Notes: generated from the sequence alone by a model not told the origin. A DNA stretch of 64,000 nucleotides from Acidimicrobiia bacterium (GCA_022821985.1 JAJECP010000032.1:124001-188000), one strand, 5' to 3'. Counted from the first letter of the stretch, positions 41,570 to 50,893 are shown. Numbers and translations: made by a program.

Positions 41570-42139
41570 ATGACCGTCCAGGAGATCCTCTCCATTGGCC
41601 ACCCGGTGCTGCGTGAGACGGCCACCGCCGTGCCGCCAGCCGACATAGCCGGTGAGCGTGTGCAGGGCATCGTCGGCGACCTCATCGACACGATGCGCCA
41701 TGCCAACGGTGCGGGCTTGGCTGCCAACCAGATCGGCGAGACAGCCCGGATCGTCGTCATCGAGGTCAACGACAATCCCCGCTACCCCTACAAGCCGCCG
41801 ATCCCCTTGACCGTGGCCATCAACCCCGAGTTGGAAGTGCTCGACAATGAGACCGTGGTGATCAACGAGGGCTGCCTGTCGGTGCCATTGCGCGGCGACG
41901 TGGTCCGCTCGGTCAACCTGGGTGTCCGCTACTTCGACCGCGAAGGCGCCGAGCACTGCATTACCGCGCGTGGCCTGACTGCGGGTACCTGGCAGCACGA
42001 GTGCGACCACCTCGACGGCGTGCTGATCACCGACCGTGCCGACCCGTCCACCCTGTGCACCTGGGACGAGTTCCAGCGCCACCACCGCGACGCGTTCATC
42101 GAGCGCATCACCCGCTTCAACCAGCAAGTTGGAACATGA
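41570..42139 (+). CDS. def: Peptide-deformylase homologue inside the hut operon
   Basis: A 189-residue metal-dependent deformylase with all three PDF motifs: GAGLAANQIG (47-56), EGCLS (100-104) and HECDH (143-147), so the active site is complete. The usual role is removal of formyl from nascent N-formyl-Met. Its position, 25 bases after hutU and overlapping hutF by 4 bases, is unusual. hutF generates N-formylglutamate, and no hutG deformylase is visible, so this protein might hydrolyse that compound instead. That is inference; a spare PDF gene carried along is the alternative. Confidence 0.85.
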   Translation: MTVQEILSIGHPVLRETATAVPPADIAGERVQGIVGDLIDTMRHANGAGLAANQIGETARIVVIEVNDNPRYPYKPPIPLTVAINPELEVLDNETVVINEGCLSVPLRGDVVRSVNLGVRYFDREGAEHCITARGLTAGTWQHECDHLDGVLITDRADPSTLCTWDEFQRHHRDAFIERITRFNQQVGT

Positions 42140-43503
42140 CGGCGCATTACTGGTGCGAACTGGCCTGGCTCGGCGGTTCCCGCGCCTCCGAGGGCGTGGT
42201 GATCGCGGTCGACGGCGATCGCATCTCCGCGGTGTGCGCCGGTGTGCCGGTCCGGCCCGGGGGCGCCGTGCCGCTGGCGGGACTGACCCTGCCGGCATTG
42301 GCGAACGCGCACAGCCACGCGTTCCACCGGGCCCTGCGGGGCCGCACGCACGCGGGGCGAGGCAGCTTCTGGAGCTGGCGTGACCTGATGTACCGGGTGG
42401 CGGGCCGGCTCGACCCCGACTCCTACCGCAGGCTGGCCCGGGCGGTGTTCGCCGAGATGGCGCTGGCCGGAATTGGGACGGTCGGGGAATTCCACTATGT
42501 CCATCACCGCCCCGGCGGGGATTCCTACGAAGATCCCAATGCCATGGGTGTAGCGATGGTGGACGCGGCCCGAGATGTCGGCATCCGCCTGACCTTGCTC
42601 GACACGCTGTACCTCCACGGCGGCCTCGACCCGACGCTGGACGGCGGCTACGGGCCACTGGCACCGTCCCAAGCCCGCTTCGGCGACGGCAACGCCGACC
42701 GGTGGATCGACCGGGTCGAGCGCCTGGCCTCGACGGCATCCGGTCCGACGGTGCGCATCGGCGCCGCCGTGCACTCCGTGCGGGCGGTTGATCCACCATC
42801 GATCAAAGCGGCGGCCGACTGGGCACGCGAACGCGGCGCCCCGCTGCACTTCCATGCCTCCGAGCAGCCCGCGGAGAATGAGCAGTGCGTCGCCGTGCAC
42901 GGCATGTCCCCCATCGAGTTGATCGCTCAAGCCGGAGGGCTCGGTCCGGGCACGACCGTGGTGCACGCCACGCATGCCAGCAGCCGCGACCAGACCATGA
43001 TCGGCGAGGCGGGCGCGTTCTGCTGCTTGTGCCCGTCCACCGAGCGAGACCTTGCCGACGGCACAGGACCCAGCGTCGGCTTGTCCCGCCAGGGCGCCGC
43101 GCTGTGCCTCGGCTCGGATTCCCACGCCGCCGTCGATCTCTTCGAAGAAGCTCGCACAGTCGAGCTCGACCAGCGGGCAGCTTCTGGTGTCCGTGGTGTG
43201 TTCAGCACCGAGTCGCTGGCGGAGATGGCGACCTCAGGCGGCTGCCGTTCGCTCGGTTGGCCGGAAGGAGGCCGGCTGGAGGCCGGCGCGCTCGCCGACT
43301 TCGCGACGGTGGGGCTCGACTCGGTGCGGACGGCCGGAGCTGACGCCGATTCCGCGCTGGCTGCGACGATCTTCGGTGCCTCCAGTGCCGATGTGCACAA
43401 CCTGGTGGTCGGTGGCAGGACCGTCGTGCGCGACGGTCGCCACACGACGATCGATGTCGCGGCAGAGCTCGCATCGGCCATCACGGAGGTCACCGCGCCA
43501 TGA
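42136..43503 (+). CDS. hutF: Formimidoylglutamate deiminase
   Basis: A 455-residue amidohydrolase converting N-formimidoyl-glutamate to N-formylglutamate and ammonia. Metal-binding motifs are ANAHSHAFHRALRGRTHAG near residue 57, FHASEQPAENEQC, HATHAS and the Asp in LCLGSDSHAAVDLFEEAR. It resembles HutF. ATG 42136 overlaps the upstream stop, and its end overlaps the hutI start by 4 bases, so the three genes are translationally coupled. Confidence 0.93.
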   Translation: MTAHYWCELAWLGGSRASEGVVIAVDGDRISAVCAGVPVRPGGAVPLAGLTLPALANAHSHAFHRALRGRTHAGRGSFWSWRDLMYRVAGRLDPDSYRRLARAVFAEMALAGIGTVGEFHYVHHRPGGDSYEDPNAMGVAMVDAARDVGIRLTLLDTLYLHGGLDPTLDGGYGPLAPSQARFGDGNADRWIDRVERLASTASGPTVRIGAAVHSVRAVDPPSIKAAADWARERGAPLHFHASEQPAENEQCVAVHGMSPIELIAQAGGLGPGTTVVHATHASSRDQTMIGEAGAFCCLCPSTERDLADGTGPSVGLSRQGAALCLGSDSHAAVDLFEEARTVELDQRAASGVRGVFSTESLAEMATSGGCRSLGWPEGGRLEAGALADFATVGLDSVRTAGADADSALAATIFGASSADVHNLVVGGRTVVRDGRHTTIDVAAELASAITEVTAP

Positions 43504-44678
43504 CGTTGGTGATTGACAACATCGGCGAGCTGGTCACCAATGACCCCGCGCTGGGGGATGGCCCGCTGGGCGTGATGACCGATGCGTCGCTGGTGATCGA
43601 CGGCGACACGGTGGTAGCGGTTGGTCGGTCGGGCGCCGTTGCCGATGAGCGCCTCGACGCTGGCGGCCGGTGCGTGCTGCCGGGATTCGTCGACTCCCAC
43701 ACTCACTTGGTGTTCGCAGGCGACCGCTCAGAGGAATTCACCCGCCGAATGGCCGGCGAGCCCTACGACGGCGGCGGTATCCGGGTCACCACCGAGGCCA
43801 CCCGCGGCGCCGGCCGAGACGCTCTGGCGGATTCGCTCGACCAGCGGTTGGCCGAGACGCACCGGGCGGGCACGACCACGGTGGAGATCAAGACCGGTTA
43901 CGGCTTGTCGCTCGACTCCGAGATCGAGCTTGCCTTGCTGGCCGCAGAGGTCACCCCCGAAGCCACATTCCTGGGAGCTCACCTGCTGCCCAGCGAATAC
44001 GCGGGACGGGCCGACGACTACATCGACCTGGTGTGCGGGCCGATGCTGGACGCAGTCCGCGACCACGTCCGCTGGATCGACGTGTTCTGCGAGACCGGCG
44101 CGTTCAACATCGACCAGTCCCGCAGAGTGCTCGAGGCGGGTCGGGACGCCGGGCTGGGCCTGCGTGTGCACGGCAACCAGCTCGGCCACGGACCAGGCGC
44201 GCAGCTCGCCGTCGAGATGGACGCCGCGTCGGTGGACCACTGCACCTATCTCTCTGACGACGACATCGAGGCCCTGGCGGCCAGCGACACCGTGGCCACA
44301 TTTCTGCCGGCCACCGACTTCTCCACCCGCCAGCCCTACCCGGATGCCCGGCGGGCCATCGATGCCGGCGTCAAGGTGGCGATGGCCTCCAACTGCAATC
44401 CGGGCTCGAGCTACACCACGTCCATCTCGTTCTGCATCGCCATGGCGGTGCGCGACATGGGCATGACGATCGACGAAGCCGTCGCCGCAGTGACGGTCGG
44501 CGGAGCAGTCGCGCTGGGCCGGACTGACGTTGGGCGGCTCACCAACGGCAGTCCGGCTCACGTGACCATCCTGGATGCACCCAGCCGCCACCATCTCGCC
44601 TACCGGCCCGGTGTCCCCTTGATCTGGCGGACATTGGGCGCCGACTACCGGCTCCCGCTCGCCGACGACCCGACGTGA
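43500..44678 (+). CDS. hutI: Imidazolonepropionase
   Basis: A 392-residue amidohydrolase opening 4-imidazolone-5-propanoate to formimidoylglutamate. Landmarks are FVDSHTHLVFAGDRSEEF (metal-binding HxH), TVEIKTGYGLSLDSE, RVHGNQLGHG, and the later Asp in SNCNPGSSY. It supplies the substrate for HutF. ATG 43500 overlaps hutF by 4 bases. Confidence 0.95.
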   Translation: MTLVIDNIGELVTNDPALGDGPLGVMTDASLVIDGDTVVAVGRSGAVADERLDAGGRCVLPGFVDSHTHLVFAGDRSEEFTRRMAGEPYDGGGIRVTTEATRGAGRDALADSLDQRLAETHRAGTTTVEIKTGYGLSLDSEIELALLAAEVTPEATFLGAHLLPSEYAGRADDYIDLVCGPMLDAVRDHVRWIDVFCETGAFNIDQSRRVLEAGRDAGLGLRVHGNQLGHGPGAQLAVEMDAASVDHCTYLSDDDIEALAASDTVATFLPATDFSTRQPYPDARRAIDAGVKVAMASNCNPGSSYTTSISFCIAMAVRDMGMTIDEAVAAVTVGGAVALGRTDVGRLTNGSPAHVTILDAPSRHHLAYRPGVPLIWRTLGADYRLPLADDPT

Positions 44679-44714
44679 TCCCTGAATCAAAGAAGAAATG
44701 AAAGAAGGACAGCC

Positions 44715-46178
44715 ATGACCAACACCATCCCCAATCCGACAGAACACAACCAGTGGTACCCGTTTGCCAACCGGCCGCTGCCGCCGGAGGTGGACGGACA
44801 GGCGGTCAACCCGGCCGCCATCCCGGTGTTCGACGCTGTGTCGCTGCCGTCCCACGCCCGCTTCGTGGTGGTGGGTGCGGGCGTGCACGGGCTGTCGAGC
44901 GCCTACCACTTGGCCATGTACCTCGAGCGCACCGGCAAGGGTTCCGGCAGCGACGTGGTGCTGATCGACAAGCAGGGCCCGGGGGCAGGCGCCACCGGGC
45001 TGGCCTGCGGCTGTGTCCGCAACATGTACATGACCGGGCCGCTGCACGCCATCCTGCGAGCCAGCGTGGAGGTGTGGGAGTCCGACCCGGTGAACCTCGG
45101 CTTCCAGCAGGTCGGCTACGTGTCGGTGGGCGAGGCCAACCAGACCGACGACTACCTGAAGCTCCAAGCATCCCAGGCAGCGAGCGGCTACCCCTCCGAC
45201 GTCTACACCGGTGCAGAGGCCCGCGCCTTTCTCACCAACCTGTGGCCCGATTTCAAGACCGACAACTGCGACGTGGTGCTGCACGAGCACCGCTCCGGTT
45301 ACGCCGGCACGCACCTGGCCGTGTGGGGTCTCGACCAGAAGTGCCGGCAGTGGGGCGTGCAGCGGGTGTACGGCGCCACCGTGACCGGCTACCAGTTCGA
45401 CAATTCGGGCTCGGTCACCGCCGTCGAGACCACCCAGGGGTCGATCACCTGCGAGCAGGTCGTGGTGGGCGCAGGGGCGTGGACGCCGACGCATTGGGAA
45501 TGGCTTGGCGGCCCCAGCCAGCTCGACGTGCTGTACCCCGACGGGCATGTCGAAGAGCAGATGGACATGTGGACCTACTGGCGGCTGCTCGAGGGCGAGG
45601 TGCTGCTGCCGCCCGGCGTCGACTTCCGCACTGCCCAGCACCGCGACTCGCCGGTGCTGCACGTGGAGCTCATGAACACGCCGGTGTACTCACCCGACGG
45701 CCGGTTCCTCAAGGACCACTTCTATTCGTACACGCGCTACGCCGCGGAGCGGGTGGGCGCACCCGGCCTGCAGGGCGGCACGATCCCGATCAAGATCGGG
45801 CCGAGAGCGGCAGTGGAGCCCTACGGCCACCTGAACGACGAGTACCAGGCCGAGGAGTGGTTCGCCGACTACTACTGCGCCACGCTGGGCATGCTGTTCA
45901 AGCGACTGGAAGACCTGCGGCCGTACTTCAAGGAACGCCGCAACGGCGGCATCGGGGCGTTCACCCCCGACAACGTGCCGGTGTTCGACTACGTCGCCGA
46001 CAACGCCTGGGTGATTGCCGATTCCAACCACGGGTTCAAGATGATCGGCGTGGGCAAGCTCACCGCCGAGATGATGGTGCACGGCCAGAAGCCCGACGAG
46101 CTCAAACCGTTCACGCTGGACCGCTACCGCATCGGCGGCACCTTCGGCGACCGCAACTCCAACTGCCCCTGGGTCTGA
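44715..46178 (+). CDS. FAD-dependent DAO-type oxidoreductase
   Basis: A 487-residue FAD enzyme of the D-amino-acid oxidase/glycine-sarcosine oxidase superfamily. The Rossmann motif is VVVGAGVHGLSSAYHL (about residue 50), followed by GATGLACGCVRNMYM (where covalent-flavin relatives carry Cys) and a C-terminal NHGFKMIGVGKL FAD site. A good ribosome site (AGAAGGA) precedes ATG 44715, 36 bases after hutI. It is probably co-transcribed with the hut genes, but its substrate is unknown. Sarcosine-like or opine substrates are possibilities. Confidence 0.83.
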   Translation: MTNTIPNPTEHNQWYPFANRPLPPEVDGQAVNPAAIPVFDAVSLPSHARFVVVGAGVHGLSSAYHLAMYLERTGKGSGSDVVLIDKQGPGAGATGLACGCVRNMYMTGPLHAILRASVEVWESDPVNLGFQQVGYVSVGEANQTDDYLKLQASQAASGYPSDVYTGAEARAFLTNLWPDFKTDNCDVVLHEHRSGYAGTHLAVWGLDQKCRQWGVQRVYGATVTGYQFDNSGSVTAVETTQGSITCEQVVVGAGAWTPTHWEWLGGPSQLDVLYPDGHVEEQMDMWTYWRLLEGEVLLPPGVDFRTAQHRDSPVLHVELMNTPVYSPDGRFLKDHFYSYTRYAAERVGAPGLQGGTIPIKIGPRAAVEPYGHLNDEYQAEEWFADYYCATLGMLFKRLEDLRPYFKERRNGGIGAFTPDNVPVFDYVADNAWVIADSNHGFKMIGVGKLTAEMMVHGQKPDELKPFTLDRYRIGGTFGDRNSNCPWV

Positions 46179-46228
46179 CCCGTCGTCGGTCGCCGACCGC
46201 GGCAATGGGGGCCGAGGAGACGTGACCG

Positions 46229-46780
46229 CTACTCGGTAAGTGCGGCGTAGATGGTCTCGTAGGGGCTCGGGTCGGCGTCGATGAAGGGTGGCGGGTCGTC
46301 GGTATCGACAAGGGCGCACAGTTGGTCCAGGCACATGTGATAGCCGGCGGCCACTTGGTGCACTTCCGGGCTCTTGTCTCCTAAGTCGACGGTCAACGTG
46401 AGGTGCGTGCCGGCCGGATTCGGTTCGAGACGGAACGTGAGCAGTTCGTCGTCCCACTCCCAGGCGAAGGTGCTGGGCGGGTCCCAGGTGACGATACGAC
46501 CGCTGAGCACCGTGTCCTCGATGCCGTACTTGGCAATCACCTCATCCCAGAACGGAGTTGCGACCTCGGCACTCGCCTCCCGCGGACCGACGATGTCGCA
46601 CGGCATCCAGTGACGGAGCTGTTCGCTCTCGGTCAGCGCGCGCCACGCACGTTTGGCTGAGCCCGCCAGCTCGCGTTCGAACCGCAGGCTTGTCGTGCCA
46701 TCGCTGTGGCGAGCAATCTCTCCAAGCGGATGGGTTGGCTGATTCCTGTCCGGCCGTAGTTCAGTCGGTCGATTGATCAT
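46229..46780 (-). CDS. SRPBCC-fold protein
   Basis: A 183-residue AHSA1/SRPBCC-type START-fold protein that binds a hydrophobic ligand or helps Hsp90-like proteins in relatives. LRFERELAGSAKRAWRALTES, LSGRIVTWDPPSTFAWEWDD and the long C-terminal helix (VHQVAAGYHMCLDQLCAL) are diagnostic of the fold. Function unknown. It is 9 bases downstream of the nucleotidyltransferase gene. Confidence 0.78.
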   Translation of the reverse strand: MINRPTELRPDRNQPTHPLGEIARHSDGTTSLRFERELAGSAKRAWRALTESEQLRHWMPCDIVGPREASAEVATPFWDEVIAKYGIEDTVLSGRIVTWDPPSTFAWEWDDELLTFRLEPNPAGTHLTLTVDLGDKSPEVHQVAAGYHMCLDQLCALVDTDDPPPFIDADPSPYETIYAALTE

Positions 46781-46789
46781 CCCCGGGCC

Positions 46790-47377
46790 TCAAGTGCTCG
46801 GTTCGGCGTCCGTGAGGGCTGCGTCGAGCAGTACTCCGAGCTCCATCGATTCGGCAGCCTGCACTAGGTCGGCCCGATCCAGGCTTCTGCTTTGCGTCCG
46901 TAGGATGCCCACGACATCACGCCACTGACGCTCTGAGACTTGCCCGCCTGCTTGGTACCACTCCAGCTTGCGCAGTACCTGCTCTGCGGGTGCCGTCACC
47001 CACAAGTGCTGTGGCGGATCTTCCTGCACCATGACGCGCCGACGATGTTCGATCTGGCGCCGGTCAAGCGGGCTGTCGCCGAGTACGAAGAGGTCCACTT
47101 TGAGTCCGGCTTCGTCGATGAGGTTGAATGAGGTGCCCTGTTCGATCGCCTGCTGAGCGGCTTCTGCGGGCACGTAGAACTCGATGCCCAACGTGTCTAC
47201 GAGATCGTCGAATTGTTGGTGCTCGAGGCGGATTGCCATGTCTATGTCGATCGTGCCGCGCGGCTCGCCGAACATCGAGCTTGCGAGCGACCCGCCGAGG
47301 GCGTAGCTGATGCCGTGTCGTTCCAGGATTGCTGCCACTCGCAGAGCCAGCGTGATGGGATCGGTCACTGTGGCCAT
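46790..47377 (-). CDS. Nucleotidyltransferase of AbiEii/AbiGii type
   Basis: A 195-residue nucleotidyltransferase-fold protein. ISYALGGSLASSMFGEPRGTIDIDMAIR carries the GGS motif and the Asp pair (DID) of the AbiEii/AbiGii group. VDLFVLGD gives the third Asp. Upstream, and overlapping by 13 bases, is a small gene that may encode its partner. A toxin function is inferred from the family; some members act in tRNA or DNA metabolism instead. Confidence 0.75.
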   Translation of the reverse strand: MATVTDPITLALRVAAILERHGISYALGGSLASSMFGEPRGTIDIDMAIRLEHQQFDDLVDTLGIEFYVPAEAAQQAIEQGTSFNLIDEAGLKVDLFVLGDSPLDRRQIEHRRRVMVQEDPPQHLWVTAPAEQVLRKLEWYQAGGQVSERQWRDVVGILRTQSRSLDRADLVQAAESMELGVLLDAALTDAEPST

Positions 47378-47691
47378 CGGCCGTTAGCGCCGAACGCGGC
47401 CTCCGCTACTTCGGTGCCGTACCGGCGCTGTGCTACGAGAAAACGAACGCGAGTGTCGTCGGCATCGGGTTCGCCGGCCAGGATGCCCGCCCGTGCAGCT
47501 GTCTCGATGGCCGTCGACATCGCTGCTGCCAGCGTGGCCCGCTGGGCTGGCGTCATTGACGCCCACTTGGCCGTGAGTTGATCCCAGACCTCAGGCGACG
47601 TGTCGCTGGGCCGCGCTGCGCCGGTACTGCGCTCGTGTGGGGCCTTCCGTGCTGGCACAGCATGGGTGCGATGGGCAACTCGGCCGTCCAT
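47365..47691 (-). CDS. Small conserved protein paired with the nucleotidyltransferase
   Basis: About 108 residues from ATG 47691 (TTG 47724 is an earlier possible start). The C-terminal half, SPEVWDQLTAKWASMTP through TEVAEAAFG, is helical and looks conserved; no HTH is seen. It overlaps the nucleotidyltransferase start by 13 bases. A partner or antitoxin role is inferred only from this arrangement. Not recognised otherwise. Confidence 0.5.
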   Translation of the reverse strand: MDGRVAHRTHAVPARKAPHERSTGAARPSDTSPEVWDQLTAKWASMTPAQRATLAAAMSTAIETAARAGILAGEPDADDTRVRFLVAQRRYGTEVAEAAFGANGRWPQ

Positions 47692-47738
47692 GTCCCAACG
47701 GTAGGTCCCTGCGACGACGGACAAATGCCGCGTGTTGA

Positions 47739-48716
47739 TCAGCGGACGAGGCGGCGGAGCGCCTTCATCCAGTCGTCGGACGAGGTCCAGGCTTCCTCGC
47801 TGACGCGCTCGCGGCCTGACGAGTTGCCGTTCGCGGCAGGGAACGAGCCCAGGAACTTGACGTCGCGCTGCTTCATCTTGAGCGCGCGCAAGCAGTCGGC
47901 AACCACTTCGTCGGAGATGTGACCCTCGAAGTCGAGCAGAAAGCAGTATTCGCCGAGACCGCGCCGGGTCGGTCGCGACTCCAGCCGTGACAGGTCGAGA
48001 CGGCGGGCCTCGAACTCCATGAGTATTCCCAGCAGGCTGCCGGGCTCATTCTGCTGCTGGAACACCACGATGCTTGTCTTGTCGTTGCCGGTGGCCGGCG
48101 GCACCTGGCCCTTGGCGAGCAGCAGGAAGCGGGTCTGGTTGTCGCGGTGGTCCTCAATGCCGGGCGCGACGGTCTCAAGCCCGTAGAGCTCGGCTGCGGT
48201 CGGGCTGGCAATCGCCGCGACGCCGGCAAGCTGTTCCTCGCCGATGCGCCGGGCCGCCAGCGCAGTCGAGGTGGCCGCCTCGATCTCGACATCGGGCAGC
48301 TGGGTGTGCAGGAACGCACGGCATTGGGCGATGGCCACAGGGAACGACAGCACCGTGTGGATTGCTGAGAGGTCGTCGGCTGTGGCCGTGCCGGGCAGTG
48401 CCATGAGGTCGAGCTGCACGTTCACGACCACTTCCCGCTGGATGAGGAAGTCGAAGTCGAACGCCAGCGCGTCCTGGGTGACATTGACGGCACCTTCGAT
48501 GGCGTTCTCGACGGGCACGAAGCCGTAATCGACTGCCCCGTCGTCGAGCGCAGAGAGCACCTCGGGCACTGAGATGAGCGGCACAGGCGTGCACTGCGAC
48601 AGGTCCGGCTGGGTCGCCAGCGCAGCCTCGGTAAAGGTGCCGTGCGGGCCCATGTACCCGATGCGCGTCGACGGCGAGAGGGCAGAGGCGCCCTGGTGTG
48701 CAGCGGCAGCAGCCAT
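47739..48716 (-). CDS. pheA: Prephenate dehydratase
   Basis: A 325-residue enzyme that converts prephenate to phenylpyruvate in phenylalanine synthesis. The catalytic domain has IGYMGPHGTFTEAAL, VPVENAIEGAVNVTQDAL and the TRFLLL-adjacent segment DHRDNQTRFLLLAKG. A C-terminal ACT domain for phenylalanine feedback follows (KTSIVVFQQQNEPGSLLGIL, with LESRPTRRGLGEYCFLLD). ATG 48716 was chosen; the long upstream extension belongs to another strand's gene. It is divergent from larB. Confidence 0.94.
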   Translation of the reverse strand: MAAAAAHQGASALSPSTRIGYMGPHGTFTEAALATQPDLSQCTPVPLISVPEVLSALDDGAVDYGFVPVENAIEGAVNVTQDALAFDFDFLIQREVVVNVQLDLMALPGTATADDLSAIHTVLSFPVAIAQCRAFLHTQLPDVEIEAATSTALAARRIGEEQLAGVAAIASPTAAELYGLETVAPGIEDHRDNQTRFLLLAKGQVPPATGNDKTSIVVFQQQNEPGSLLGILMEFEARRLDLSRLESRPTRRGLGEYCFLLDFEGHISDEVVADCLRALKMKQRDVKFLGSFPAANGNSSGRERVSEEAWTSSDDWMKALRRLVR

Positions 48717-48782
48717 CGGGGCAGGATACGCAGCGGGCCGTGGGCACCCGACCCCGGGCCGCGGCGGGTAGAACGGCAGGCG

Positions 48783-49604
48783 ATGGACGCTGAACAGCTC
48801 GCCGGATTGCTGGCAGAGGTTCGTGACGGGACGGTGAGCGCCGACGAAGCGCTGGCGCGCTTGCGGCGGCTGCCGTACGCCGACATTGCCGGGGCGCGCA
48901 TCGATCATCACCGGACGTTGCGCACCGGCCATCCCGAGGCGGTCTATGGGCCCGGCAAGTCGCCCGACCAATGCGCCCGCATCGTGGCTGAGATGCTGAG
49001 CGGCGGGTCCGGCCCGGTGCTGCTGACCCGAGCGAGCGCCGATCAGGTTGCAGCAGCCCTTGCCGCGTGCCCCGATGGTGTGGCGCACCGCCCGGCCGAC
49101 CGGCAACCCGACCCGCCGGATGGCGCTGCTCAGCCTTCGACCGATCTGGCGACGGTGGTGTGGCGCGCTGCGCCTGCCCGTCAAGAGCACATGGTCGTGG
49201 CCTCCGCGGGAACGTCGGACGGACCGGTGGCGAGCGAGGCGGCAGCGGTGCTCGGCGCCTTCGGCGTCAACGCCGAGATGGTGACCGACATCGGCCTCGC
49301 GGGTCTGCATCGCTTCCTCGCCGAGATCGACACGCTGACATCCGCTGAGGTCGTCATCGTGGTGGCAGGTATGGAAGGAGCGCTGGCCACGGCCGTCGCG
49401 GGGGTGACTGCTGCACCGGTCATCGCCGTGCCGACCAGCGCGGGCTATGGCGCAGCGCTCGACGGTGTGACGGCGCTGCTGGCCATGCATGCGTCGTGCG
49501 CAGCCGGGATCACCGTGGTGGGTATCGACAACGGCTTCGGTGCCGCGATGGCCGCTATGCGCATCGTGGATCTGGCGGCGGGCCGCGACGGCGGAGCCGA
49601 ATGA
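48783..49604 (+). CDS. larB: Nickel-pincer cofactor biosynthesis protein LarB
   Basis: A 273-residue PurE-like carboxylase/hydrolase acting on nicotinic-acid adenine dinucleotide in synthesis of the nickel-pincer cofactor. Recognisable parts are YADIAGARIDHHRTLRTGHPEAVYG, VASAGTSDGPVASEAA and the C-terminal VIVVAGMEGALATAVAG, typical of LarB. Its end overlaps larC by 4 bases. The pathway makes the cofactor of lactate racemase and related enzymes (LarA). Confidence 0.93.
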   Translation: MDAEQLAGLLAEVRDGTVSADEALARLRRLPYADIAGARIDHHRTLRTGHPEAVYGPGKSPDQCARIVAEMLSGGSGPVLLTRASADQVAAALAACPDGVAHRPADRQPDPPDGAAQPSTDLATVVWRAAPARQEHMVVASAGTSDGPVASEAAAVLGAFGVNAEMVTDIGLAGLHRFLAEIDTLTSAEVVIVVAGMEGALATAVAGVTAAPVIAVPTSAGYGAALDGVTALLAMHASCAAGITVVGIDNGFGAAMAAMRIVDLAAGRDGGAE

Positions 49605-50893
49605 TGCACGACATCGCGGCTGCCGACACGTCGCCGGTGACGCCACACGCGCCGACGGCCACATCGTCATCCGCGAGCGGCGAACGAAGTGCTCCCGACG
49701 GCACGGTGGCGTGGTTCGATCCGGTGTCGGGGATCGCAGGCGACATGGCGCTCGGGGCGCTGCTGGATGCCGGTGCAGACCTCGATTTCGTCATCGAACG
49801 GCTGCAGACGCTGGGTGTTGACGGCTGGCAGCTCAGTGCTGAGCGGGTCCGACGGAACGAATTGGCCGCGACGCGGGCCGTCGTGGACGCCCCCGAAGGA
49901 CATCACCATCGGCGCTGGCGCCACATCCGGGAGTTGCTGGAGCGCGCATCCTTGGAAGACCGGATTCGGGGCCGCGCACTCGCAGCGTTCGAGGCGCTCG
50001 CCGTTGCCGAGGGCCAGGTGCATGGAGTGCCGCCCGACGAGGTCCATTTCCACGAGGTCGGGGCGCTGGATGCGATCGTCGACATCGTCGGCGTGTGCGC
50101 GGCGCTGGAATCTCTGGGCGTCGATGAGGTTGCCTGCGGACCGGTTGCGGTGGGCAAGGGCACGATTCACGCCGCGCATGGCGTGCTGCCGAACCCGCCG
50201 CCTGCCGTCGGGTACTTGCTGGCGGGGCACCCAGTGGTGGGCGTCGATGTCGACATGGAGCTGACGACCCCGACGGGGGCTGCCATCGTGGCCGCCCTGG
50301 CATCGACGTTCGGGTCAGTGCCGCCCATGACGGTGACTGGCGTCGGCTTCGGCGCGGGCACCCGCGAGCTGCCTGGTCGCCCCAACGTCACTGGTGTGTT
50401 GATCGGTACTCGGGCAACCGAAGTGAGCCGTACTGATGCAGGACTGGCCGCGACTATGGCGGCCATCGGAGGCGCCGAATTCACCGCCGAGCTGGTGGAA
50501 CTGGCCACGAATCTCGACGACGTCTCCGGTGAGCTGCTGGGCCACGCAATCGAGGAACTGCTGGCAGCCGGCGCGCTGGATGCGTGGGCGGTCCCGATCG
50601 TGATGAAGCACGGCCGTCCGGCGCACACGCTGATGGCGCTGTGTAATGCCAGCGATGTCACAGCGCTGGGCGACCTGATGGCGGGCCTCACCGGCACGCT
50701 GGGTTTGCGTGCCCGCACCGTCGTACGCACGGCCCTCGAACGCCACACATCGACGGTCGACGTTGACGGCCAGGCCATCCGGGTCAAGCACGGCCCCCAC
50801 CGCAGCAAGCCCGAGTGGGCTGACGTAGTCGCCGCAGCCAGAGCGCTCGGGCGCACACCGGCCGATGTCACCCGCGAGGCGAGCACCGGCTAA
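49601..50893 (+). CDS. larC: Nickel insertion protein LarC
   Basis: A 430-residue CTP-dependent enzyme that inserts nickel into the pincer cofactor. Landmarks are WFDPVSGIAGDMALGALLD, VHFHEVGALDAIVDIVG, ELTTPTGAAIVAAL and ELATNLDDVSGELLGHAIE. It is one uninterrupted frame, whereas some species split larC by a frameshift. ATG 49601 is used, overlapping larB's TGA. larE and larA are not in this window. Confidence 0.93.
   Translation: MMHDIAAADTSPVTPHAPTATSSSASGERSAPDGTVAWFDPVSGIAGDMALGALLDAGADLDFVIERLQTLGVDGWQLSAERVRRNELAATRAVVDAPEGHHHRRWRHIRELLERASLEDRIRGRALAAFEALAVAEGQVHGVPPDEVHFHEVGALDAIVDIVGVCAALESLGVDEVACGPVAVGKGTIHAAHGVLPNPPPAVGYLLAGHPVVGVDVDMELTTPTGAAIVAALASTFGSVPPMTVTGVGFGAGTRELPGRPNVTGVLIGTRATEVSRTDAGLAATMAAIGGAEFTAELVELATNLDDVSGELLGHAIEELLAAGALDAWAVPIVMKHGRPAHTLMALCNASDVTALGDLMAGLTGTLGLRARTVVRTALERHTSTVDVDGQAIRVKHGPHRSKPEWADVVAAARALGRTPADVTREASTG

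Noticed and set aside
43728..45662. 644-residue minus-strand open frame
   Set aside because: Antisense to hutI and the DAO-type gene; no family features.
48717..49670. N-terminal extension of pheA to a 643-residue protein
   Set aside because: The extension is antisense to larB; the PDT domain starts near 48716.
49496..50893. larC starting 35 codons earlier
   Set aside because: The upstream part overlaps larB's end; ATG 49601 gives the usual ATGA overlap.
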